DNA of 64,000 nucleotides from contig NZ_CP040812.1 of assembly GCF_006159205.1 (NCBI RefSeq), positions 2,480,001 through 2,544,000 of the forward strand, in the 5' to 3' direction. The notes beneath the pieces were generated by a model that was not told the DNA's origin, did no database searches, and worked only from the letters and a program-made list of their open reading frames with translations. Positions 8,816 to 15,675 of the stretch are shown one piece after another. The position numbers and the translations under genes are program-made. Source of the DNA: Antarcticibacterium flavum. Its GTDB lineage: Bacteria > Bacteroidota > Bacteroidia > Flavobacteriales > Flavobacteriaceae. Position 1 is the first letter of the stretch. Every line of letters begins with the position of its first letter.

Positions 8816-10108
8816 ATGCAGGAAGAAAATAACTTCAGGGGGAACTCCCTTTCCGGTCGTGACAAAGCACACCTGTGGCATCCTCTCACCCAGCATAAAT
8901 TGTCACCAGATTTGTTGGCAATTGTAAAGGCTAAGGGTGCAATTTTATATGATGAGGGAGGTAAGGAATATATTGATGGGATAGCTTCGTGGTACACCTC
9001 AATGTACGGTCATTGCCATCCTTATATAATTGATAAGATCACTCTACAAATGCAGCAACTGGACCACGTGATCTTCAGCGGATTCACTCATGAACCTGCA
9101 GTTAAGTTGTCTGAGGCCTTAATAAGGATCCTGCCCGGCAATCAGCAGAAACTATTTTTTAGTGATAATGGCTCTACAGCTACAGAGGTGGGTATAAAAA
9201 TGGCCCTGCAATACCATTATAACCGTGGAAATGACAGGAAGGTGATGCTGGCATTTGAAGAAGGTTTCCATGGAGATACTTTTGGGGCGATGTCTGTTTC
9301 AGGATTATCGGTTTATAACGGGGCTTTTGAAGATCACTTTATCGAGGTGACGAGAATTCCTGTTCCTACCGGGAAGAATAATGAAGATGTGATCAAGTCT
9401 TTAAAAGATAAGATCGCAGGGAGCAACATCGCGGGATTTATATACGAACCACTGGTGCAGGGAGCAGCTGCAATGAAAATGCACGACCCTGCCGGGCTTG
9501 ATGAGATCCTGAAATTATGTAAGGAGAATGAGATCCTTTGTATTGCAGATGAGGTAATGACCGGCTTTGGAAAAACCGGGAAGAATTTTGCTTCAGAATA
9601 TATCCCCACTAAACCTGATATCATTTGTCTTTCCAAAGCATTAACCGCCGGGGTTCTCCCTATGGCAGTAACTTCCTGCACACAGGAGATTTATGATGCT
9701 TTTTACTCAGATGATATTTCAAAAGGTCTGTTTCATGGCCATACCTACACTGCCAATCCACTTGCCTGTACAGCAGCCCTATCAGGGATTGAGTTGCTTA
9801 TTTCAGAAGAAATTCAGCAGGATGTTCAAAGGGTTATGAACCTGCAGGCAACATTTCTTAAAAAGCTAAAGGGCCACCAAAAAGTAAAAAACCTGAGGCA
9901 GTTGGGGGTTATCCTGGCGTTTGAGTTGGATGTGCATATGGAACGTTATGGCAATATGAGGGACAGGCTCTTTAAATTTTTTATGGAAAGAGGTGTTTTT
10001 CTCCGCCCGCTGGGAAATACTATCTATATCCTCCCACCCTTTGTGATCACGAATGATCAACTTGCAAAAATTCACGACAGCATAGAGGAGGCGCTGCAGG
10101 AATTTTAA
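8816..10108 (+). CDS. bioA: Adenosylmethionine-8-amino-7-oxononanoate aminotransferase BioA
   Basis: PLP-dependent class III aminotransferase that makes 7,8-diaminononanoate from KAPA using S-adenosylmethionine. Motifs: HLWHPLTQH near the N-terminus, GIASWYTSMYGHCHP, SDNGSTATEVG, ADEVMTGFGKTG with Asp245, and the PLP lysine in LSKALTAG (Lys274). It has 430 residues, normal length. It follows bioD by 58 nt in the same direction. Confidence 0.94.
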   Translation: MQEENNFRGNSLSGRDKAHLWHPLTQHKLSPDLLAIVKAKGAILYDEGGKEYIDGIASWYTSMYGHCHPYIIDKITLQMQQLDHVIFSGFTHEPAVKLSEALIRILPGNQQKLFFSDNGSTATEVGIKMALQYHYNRGNDRKVMLAFEEGFHGDTFGAMSVSGLSVYNGAFEDHFIEVTRIPVPTGKNNEDVIKSLKDKIAGSNIAGFIYEPLVQGAAAMKMHDPAGLDEILKLCKENEILCIADEVMTGFGKTGKNFASEYIPTKPDIICLSKALTAGVLPMAVTSCTQEIYDAFYSDDISKGLFHGHTYTANPLACTAALSGIELLISEEIQQDVQRVMNLQATFLKKLKGHQKVKNLRQLGVILAFELDVHMERYGNMRDRLFKFFMERGVFLRPLGNTIYILPPFVITNDQLAKIHDSIEEALQEF

Positions 10109-10180
10109 ATGTTAGAAGTTTTATAAATCTATTTTTTCAAGGGATTATTTAGCTAATTTAGGTAGAAAAATCAGCAGATT

Positions 10181-10789
10181 ATGATGCATCCCGATACTGA
10201 AGTACAATTCATTAGCGAAGAAATTGGATATGGCGTGGTAGCCAAAAAGTTTATCCCACGGGGCACCATTACCTGGGTTCAGGATGAGCTGGATCAAATC
10301 TATACGCCACAGCAGGTGGAGAAAATGAAGGATTTTTCCAAACAAATGATAGATAAATATACCTTCAGGAATAATCAGGGAAATTTCGTTCTCTGCTGGG
10401 ATATCTCAAAATATGTGAACCACAGCTTTAAATCGAACTGTTTTTCTACGGCCTATGATTTTGAAATAGCGGTAAGAGATATACAACCGGGAGAAGAACT
10501 TACAGATGATTATGGATATCTTAACGTTACAGATGCTTTTAAAGCCAAAGATGAGGGAACATCAAGAACTACTGTGTACCCAGATGACCTTTTAAATTAC
10601 CATGAGGAGTGGGACAGGATCCTGCAGGAAACGATCGCCTTTCTTCCGCAGGTGGATCAGCCATTAATGTCGCTGGTGAGCAACAAAATTCAGCAGGAGA
10701 TAAAAATGGTGCTTAACGGGGAAAAACAAATGGAATCTATTTTAAGTGTATACTATCAGGAGGAAACAAAGATTCAGCAATCAAACTAG
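10181..10789 (+). CDS. SET-domain protein
   Basis: A 202-residue protein with a compact SET fold. GYGVVAKKFIPRGTI at residues 16-30 is the usual SET beginning, the N-H-S...C motif is YVNHSFKSNC (residues 78-87), and GEELTDDYGY (104-113) supplies the second SAM-site motif with its tyrosine. It is therefore a probable S-adenosylmethionine-dependent lysine methyltransferase; the substrate is unknown. The C-terminal ~60 residues are helical and unassigned. Two adjacent ATGs at 10181 and 10184 are equally possible starts. It sits between bioA and the ketoacyl synthase and is followed by a terminator. Confidence 0.75.
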   Translation: MMHPDTEVQFISEEIGYGVVAKKFIPRGTITWVQDELDQIYTPQQVEKMKDFSKQMIDKYTFRNNQGNFVLCWDISKYVNHSFKSNCFSTAYDFEIAVRDIQPGEELTDDYGYLNVTDAFKAKDEGTSRTTVYPDDLLNYHEEWDRILQETIAFLPQVDQPLMSLVSNKIQQEIKMVLNGEKQMESILSVYYQEETKIQQSN

Positions 10790-10835
10790 TTCTGTTCAGA
10801 AGGCCATAAATTTTTTGAATACTCAATATAAATGA

Positions 10836-10861
10836 TAGCCACGAATGCACGAATAATTTTT
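10836..10861 (-). repeat. Solo copy of the 26-bp repeat also found around the GxxExxY remnant
   Basis: Read on the minus strand this is ATTCGTGCATTCGTGGCTA preceded by A-rich sequence. It matches the three copies at 55096, 55388 and 55491, with small differences. Here it stands alone between the SET gene and the ketoacyl synthase, with no protein-coding remnant beside it. Confidence 0.6.
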
Positions 10862-10924
10862 GGTGGCAAACGGGATGGTTTTGTTTATCAGCAACGGAAC
10901 ATTCAAAAATTCTATGTAGAATAG

Positions 10925-10947
10925 CCGTATTCGTGTACGGGTTTTTT
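10925..10947 (+). terminator. Rho-independent terminator after the SET gene
   Basis: CCGTA (10925-10929) pairs with TACGG (10936-10940) around a 6-nt loop and is followed by GTTTTTT. It would end the bioF-to-SET transcript and leave the ketoacyl synthase under its own promoter. Confidence 0.55.
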
Positions 10948-11006
10948 GCTGAAAATAAATAATCAAAATTTAAGATATGTTTCTTAGCATAACCCAACTT
11001 AGCCCT

Positions 11007-11014
11007 TATTTTTG
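11007..11014 (+). promoter_or_regulatory. Candidate -7 box for the ketoacyl synthase gene
   Basis: TATTTTTG matches TAnnTTTG, 14 nt before the TTG start at 11029, so the leader would be very short. No clear TTG lies at the -33 position. Confidence 0.45.
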
Positions 11015-11028
11015 CTGAAAAAACAAAT

Positions 11029-12183
11029 TTGAATAATCCCATTTATATAAATTCTATTTCCACCATTTCGCCCCTTGGTGAGGAGAGGAAAGGGATATGG
11101 AATAATTACAAGTCTTCCAGCCATTTTATTACAAAAGCCAATTTTAACGGCGCCGGGGAATATGCAGGTTTTCTTCCAACCTGGCTTAAGCAGAAGGTTA
11201 TAAGTTTAAGACAGGAAGATGAGTTAAAGAACGTGGACGAGACCGTCCTTTTTGCCGTTTATGCCTCTCGAAAATTGGCCGGGGAAAATGGCTGGAATAA
11301 AAAGGAAAATATTGGGATTAACATTGGCAGTTCCAGGGGAGCAACTGGATTGTTTGAAAAATACCATCGCTCCTTTTTAGAAAGCGGGAAAGCTGAAGTC
11401 CTGGCATCTCCTGCTACAACCCTTGGAAATATATCTTCATGGGTGGCGCAGGACCTGCAATCCAGCGGGCCTGAAATTTCCCATAGTGTGACCTGCTCTA
11501 CCGGTTTACACGCTATTTTAAATGCCGTAGCCTGGCTACAGGCAGGAATGGCAGAGAAATTTCTGGTGGGAGGGAGCGAGGCTGCACTTACCCCCTTTAC
11601 TATTGCCCAGATGAAGGCAATGAAGATCTATGCCTCACAAGATGCCGATTTTCCCTGCAGGGCCCTGGACCTTGAAAAAACAAGGAACACTATGATCCTG
11701 GGAGAAGCAGCGGGCGTGCTTGGTTTATCGAAAAGCCCCCGAACACCACTGGCAAGAATTGAAGGGATAGGTTTCGCTACAGAAAAATTAAAACACGCAG
11801 TATCCCTTTCTGCCAATGCAGATTGTCTTCAGAAATCAATGAAAATGGCGGTGGGAAACCAGCAGCTTTCAAATGTTGATGCAATTGTAATGCACGCCCC
11901 GGGCACAGTGAAAGGGGATATGGCCGAATTCAATGCTATAAGGTCCCTCTTTGGAAAACAATTGCCGGCATTAACCAGCAATAAGTGGAAAATAGGCCAT
12001 AGTTTTGGCGCCTCAGGGATACTGAGTTTAGAACTTGCGCTATTAATGATGGAGCATCAGGAATTCATCGGGATCCCTTTCGTAAATGACTTTAATAAAC
12101 CAAATAAGCTGGAAAAGATCCTGGTAAATGCCGTTGGATTTGGAGGAAATGCAGTGAGCATTTTGCTGAGCAGGGAATTTTAA
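11029..12183 (+). CDS. Beta-ketoacyl synthase in the biotin cluster
   Basis: Thiolase-fold condensing enzyme of 384 residues, KAS I/II-like. The catalytic triad is visible: Cys156 in VTCSTGLHA, His289 in VMHAPGT and His324 in KIGHSFGASG. GGSEAALTPF and ILGEAAGVLGL are further family motifs. The start is a TTG at 11029, since no upstream ATG exists in frame and N-P-I-Y-I-N begins the conserved domain directly. It stands between the bioF-D-A block and bioB. Because no bioC, bioH, bioG or bioW is visible here, a role in building the pimeloyl precursor is a reasonable inference, comparable in kind to BioZ, although BioZ is KAS III-like with a Cys-His-Asn triad. Another secondary fatty-acid or polyketide role is also possible. 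Confidence 0.8.
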   Translation: MNNPIYINSISTISPLGEERKGIWNNYKSSSHFITKANFNGAGEYAGFLPTWLKQKVISLRQEDELKNVDETVLFAVYASRKLAGENGWNKKENIGINIGSSRGATGLFEKYHRSFLESGKAEVLASPATTLGNISSWVAQDLQSSGPEISHSVTCSTGLHAILNAVAWLQAGMAEKFLVGGSEAALTPFTIAQMKAMKIYASQDADFPCRALDLEKTRNTMILGEAAGVLGLSKSPRTPLARIEGIGFATEKLKHAVSLSANADCLQKSMKMAVGNQQLSNVDAIVMHAPGTVKGDMAEFNAIRSLFGKQLPALTSNKWKIGHSFGASGILSLELALLMMEHQEFIGIPFVNDFNKPNKLEKILVNAVGFGGNAVSILLSREF

Positions 12184-12252
12184 TTTCAAATTTTGAGGAA
12201 GACCCAATAAAAATCTTTTAAGCTGAAATATAAAGGAACGTTTTGTTTTAGC

Positions 12253-12260
12253 TATTTTTG
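12253..12260 (+). promoter_or_regulatory. Candidate -7 box for bioB
   Basis: TATTTTTG matches TAnnTTTG, 19 nt before the bioB ATG. No convincing TTG is seen at -33. Confidence 0.45.
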
Positions 12261-12279
12261 ATAATAAATACTTTTTTAA

Positions 12280-13371
12280 ATGACTCTTAGACACAACTGG
12301 ACAAAGGAAGAAATACTTGAGATCTATAATAAACCTTTTATGGACCTGCTTTATGAAGCAGCTAAGGTTCACAGGGAGCATCATGATCCAAACACGGTAC
12401 AGGTTTCAACACTGCTTTCCATAAAAACAGGAGGATGTCCTGAGGATTGCGGGTATTGCCCACAGGCAGCAAGATATCATACCAATATTGAGGGAAATGA
12501 TCTTATGAGTGTTAACCAGGTTAAAGCTCAGGCTTTACGTGCAAAGGCTTCCGGTAGTTCCAGGGTATGTATGGGAGCAGCCTGGAGAAACGTAAAGGAT
12601 GGGGAGGAATTTGACTCTGTACTGGAAATGGTGCGTACTATCAATAAACTCGAAATGGAGGTTTGTTGTACCCTTGGGATGATCACAGAGAACCAGGCCC
12701 AGCGTTTGGCAGAGGCTGGATTGTACGCTTATAACCACAACCTTGACTCCAGTGAAGAGTATTATAAAGAGGTGATCTCAACCAGAGGTTACCAGGACAG
12801 GTTGGATACTATAGGGAATGTAAGGAAGACCAATGTGACCGTATGTAGCGGGGGTATTATAGGAATGGGTGAGAGCATTGATGACAGGGCAGGAATGCTG
12901 GTTGCTTTGGCTACTTTGAATCCGCAACCGGAGTCGGTACCTATCAATGCTTTGGTTCCTGTTGAGGGAACTCCAATGGAAGAACAACAACCGGTTTCTA
13001 TTTGGGAGATGGTTCGTATGGTAGCGACCACCAGGATCGTAATGCCGGAGACCCAGGTAAGACTTTCTGCCGGGAGAGCGCAAATGAGCAGGGAAGGACA
13101 GGCAATGTGCTTCTTTGCCGGAGCAAATTCTATTTTTGCCGGGGATAAGCTCCTCACCACACCGAACCCTGATGTGAATGAGGATATGGAAATGTTCAAA
13201 GAACTGGGATTAAATCCGCAGAAACCATTTGTGAAGAAAGCACAGCCGGAATCTGTGGCAGCAAAGGATTCTAAATTTCAAAACCTCGGAGAAAAACCAC
13301 GCTGGTCCCGTCCCGGCCATACAATTGAAAAGAACCTTGAAGCTCAAAAGAAAGCCAAGGCCAAGCTATAA
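12280..13371 (+). CDS. bioB: Biotin synthase BioB
   Basis: Radical-SAM enzyme that inserts sulfur into dethiobiotin. The SAM-cluster cysteines are Cys53, Cys57 and Cys60 in GGCPEDCGYC, and YNHNLDSS and RLSAGRAQMS carry further iron-sulfur and substrate residues (the Arg in the latter binds the second cluster). 363 residues, with a lysine-rich C-terminal tail. It has its own probable promoter and is followed after 18 nt by the JmjC-like pair, so the three genes may share a transcript. Confidence 0.95.
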   Translation: MTLRHNWTKEEILEIYNKPFMDLLYEAAKVHREHHDPNTVQVSTLLSIKTGGCPEDCGYCPQAARYHTNIEGNDLMSVNQVKAQALRAKASGSSRVCMGAAWRNVKDGEEFDSVLEMVRTINKLEMEVCCTLGMITENQAQRLAEAGLYAYNHNLDSSEEYYKEVISTRGYQDRLDTIGNVRKTNVTVCSGGIIGMGESIDDRAGMLVALATLNPQPESVPINALVPVEGTPMEEQQPVSIWEMVRMVATTRIVMPETQVRLSAGRAQMSREGQAMCFFAGANSIFAGDKLLTTPNPDVNEDMEMFKELGLNPQKPFVKKAQPESVAAKDSKFQNLGEKPRWSRPGHTIEKNLEAQKKAKAKL

Positions 13372-13389
13372 TTTAATAGATCCTCTACC

Positions 13390-14262
13390 GTGAAACTGAA
13401 TTTAGCATCTATCCCACGGGTAAAAGGTATAAGCGGGGCACAATTCCGGGAGGAATATCTTAAACCCGGGAAACCTGTGGTATTTGAAGATCTAAGTGCA
13501 GGCTGGCCTGCAACGGAAAAGTGGAATTTTGACTATTTTCGGGAAAAAGCCGGTGAGATTGTAGTACCTCTCTATGACGGAAAGCCAGCCAAAGGCAGAC
13601 AGAATTCTCACGGCCCTGCAATGAAGGTGAAGATGAAGGAATATATAGACATCCTTCAGGCAGGTCCTACAGATCTTAGAATGTTCTTTTTTAATCTACT
13701 GCAGAATTGTCCTGAACTTGTTGAAGATTTCCATTATCCGGACCTGGGAGTGAAATTCTTTAAAAAACTTCCGGTGCTATTTGTGGGTGGAGAAGGCGCT
13801 AAGGTTGTTATGCATTACGATATGGACCTGGCAAATAATTTTCATTTTAATTTTGCGGGGAGAAAGAAGGTGATCCTTTATCCGCCGGATCAGACAAAAT
13901 ATCTTTACAAGGTCCCGTACTCCATAGTAAGTATGGAGATCATAGATATGGATAACCCCGATCTAGAAAAATACCCTGCACTGGCATTGGCAAAAGGCTA
14001 TGAAGTCATACTGGAGCATGGAGATGCCCTGTATATTCCCAGCAAATGGTGGCATTTTATTAAATACGAAACTCCCTGTTTATCCTTAACTTTGCGTTCG
14101 CTTCCCACCACCCCTGGAAAGATCCTGGAGGTACTTAATAACTTGATAGTTACCAGGAACTATGATAATTTAATGAGGAAGATCAAAGGGCAGGCGTGGA
14201 TAGATTATAAGAATAAAAGGGCAATCCAAAGCACCCATAAATTTGCAGGAATTGACAAATAA
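13390..14262 (+). CDS. JmjC/cupin_8-like protein, first of a tandem pair
   Basis: A 290-residue cupin-like protein resembling Fe(II)/2-oxoglutarate oxygenases of the JmjC/FIH group. The N-terminal GKPVVFEDLSAGWPA is typical of cupin_8 proteins. A candidate iron triad is His142-x-Asp144 (VMHYDMD) and His222 (KWWHFI), in the expected order and spacing. HGDALYIPSKWWH marks the final barrel strands. The start is a GTG at 13390. The substrate is unknown; hydroxylation of a protein or small molecule is an inference from the family. It is a clear paralog of the next gene. Confidence 0.8.
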   Translation: MKLNLASIPRVKGISGAQFREEYLKPGKPVVFEDLSAGWPATEKWNFDYFREKAGEIVVPLYDGKPAKGRQNSHGPAMKVKMKEYIDILQAGPTDLRMFFFNLLQNCPELVEDFHYPDLGVKFFKKLPVLFVGGEGAKVVMHYDMDLANNFHFNFAGRKKVILYPPDQTKYLYKVPYSIVSMEIIDMDNPDLEKYPALALAKGYEVILEHGDALYIPSKWWHFIKYETPCLSLTLRSLPTTPGKILEVLNNLIVTRNYDNLMRKIKGQAWIDYKNKRAIQSTHKFAGIDK

Positions 14263-14270
14263 ATGATAGA

Positions 14271-15137
14271 ATGAAATTAGCTGAAATTCCAAGGGAAAAG
14301 AAAATTTCAAAGGCCGACTTTATTGAGAAGTACTATAGGCCCCAAAAACCCGTGGTTATAGAGGAGCTTATCGAGGACTGGCCTGCTTATAAGAAGTGGG
14401 ATCTGGATTATATCAAAGAGATCGCGGGAGAGAAGGAAGTGCCTTTGTACGATGACCGGCCAATAAGCTCTAAATATAAATTCAACGAGCCACATCTTAA
14501 AATGAAGATGGCAGATTATATTGATCTTTTAAGATCAAAGCCTACCAAGTACCGCATTTTCCTTTATCATCTAATGAAGGAGGTGCCGGCGCTTCAAAAG
14601 GATTTTTTCTATCCTAAGATTGGTCTCAACTTTATTAAACAACTGCCAATGTTGTTCTTTGGAGGGGAGAACTCTACCGTTTTTATGCATTACGACATAG
14701 ATTTTGCCAATATTTTTCATTTTCATTTTCATGGCAAAAAGGAATGTATCCTCTTTGCACCTTCACAAACCAGGTTTCTCTATAAAGTTCCACATGCTTT
14801 GATCTCCCGCCAGGATATCAACTTTAACAGTCCCGACTACAACAAGTTCCCAGCCCTTAAGATGGCAGAGGGTTATATAACTGAATTAAAACACGGGGAA
14901 GCCCTTTATATGCCTGAAGGTTACTGGCACCAAATGACATATCTCACCCCGGGGTTTTCAATGAGCCTGCGTGCAGCACCACGAACCCTTACTAATTTAT
15001 CCAAAGCGGTTTACAACCTTGCCTTTATGCGGTATTTTGATAATTATATGAGAAAGTTGAGGGGTCAAAAGTGGATAGATTACAAGAATGAGCAGGCAAT
15101 TGTGAAAACCCACAAGAAGAATAAAATTAAGGTATAA
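14271..15137 (+). CDS. JmjC/cupin_8-like protein, second of a tandem pair
   Basis: Paralog of the preceding gene along its whole length (288 residues) and 8 nt behind it, so a tandem duplication. The iron triad is His140-x-Asp142 (FMHYDID) with His220 (GYWHQM). Both copies keep the shared C-terminal block RKLRGQKWIDYKN (RKIKGQAWIDYKN in the first). HFHFHG at 150-155 is unusually histidine-rich. Both keep the putative ligands, so both may be active with different substrates. The 3' end overlaps recX (opposite strand) by 11 nt. Confidence 0.8.
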   Translation: MKLAEIPREKKISKADFIEKYYRPQKPVVIEELIEDWPAYKKWDLDYIKEIAGEKEVPLYDDRPISSKYKFNEPHLKMKMADYIDLLRSKPTKYRIFLYHLMKEVPALQKDFFYPKIGLNFIKQLPMLFFGGENSTVFMHYDIDFANIFHFHFHGKKECILFAPSQTRFLYKVPHALISRQDINFNSPDYNKFPALKMAEGYITELKHGEALYMPEGYWHQMTYLTPGFSMSLRAAPRTLTNLSKAVYNLAFMRYFDNYMRKLRGQKWIDYKNEQAIVKTHKKNKIKV

Positions 15138-15609
15138 GACTGCTCACCGCTTCATAAACGAAATTTGATTCGTAACCCTTCCGAAGCAAAAAATCGGCTA
15201 GTTTTTTTCTCTTCTTAAATGGATCACTTTCTTTTATGAGTCGGAGTTTTTTCTCTGCGACTTCGTATAAGGTCTTTTGATAATCCTTTTCTTCGATTTC
15301 ACTAAAAGCTAATTTTATAATGGGGGCGGATATCTCCCTTGCCTTTAGCTCCTGCTTTATTTTGATCCTTCCCCATTTTTTTATCCGGAATTTTCCCCGC
15401 ACGAAATTCCTGGCAAAGCGTTCCTCGTTTAGAAAATCTTCCTGCATAAGCTGTATGATGATCTGTTCCTGTGCAGCCGGGATCATTCGCATTTCGCGTA
15501 ATTTTTCTTCCACCTCCTTATGCGACCTGTCTCTGTATGCACAGTATTGCATAAGTTTGATGGTAGCCTCTTTTACGGTGTAGGATTTTTGGTCCTGGTT
15601 TGATTTCAT
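15127..15609 (-). CDS. recX: Regulatory protein RecX
   Basis: Modulator of RecA filaments. The 160 residues contain three RecX three-helix repeats: AIKLMQYCAYRDRSHKEVEEKL, DDFLNEERFARNFVRGK-type and the third around residues 100-150. LNEERFARNFV and WGRIKIKQELKA are the recognisable motifs. It is convergent with the JmjC-like gene and not near recA in this window. Confidence 0.85.
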   Translation of the reverse strand: MKSNQDQKSYTVKEATIKLMQYCAYRDRSHKEVEEKLREMRMIPAAQEQIIIQLMQEDFLNEERFARNFVRGKFRIKKWGRIKIKQELKAREISAPIIKLAFSEIEEKDYQKTLYEVAEKKLRLIKESDPFKKRKKLADFLLRKGYESNFVYEAVSSLIP

Positions 15610-15675
15610 CTATTCAAAGATAAATATTTCCTCAAGAGAGCGTCAAGCCTAATGCGTGTAAAATACTGAAATTTC

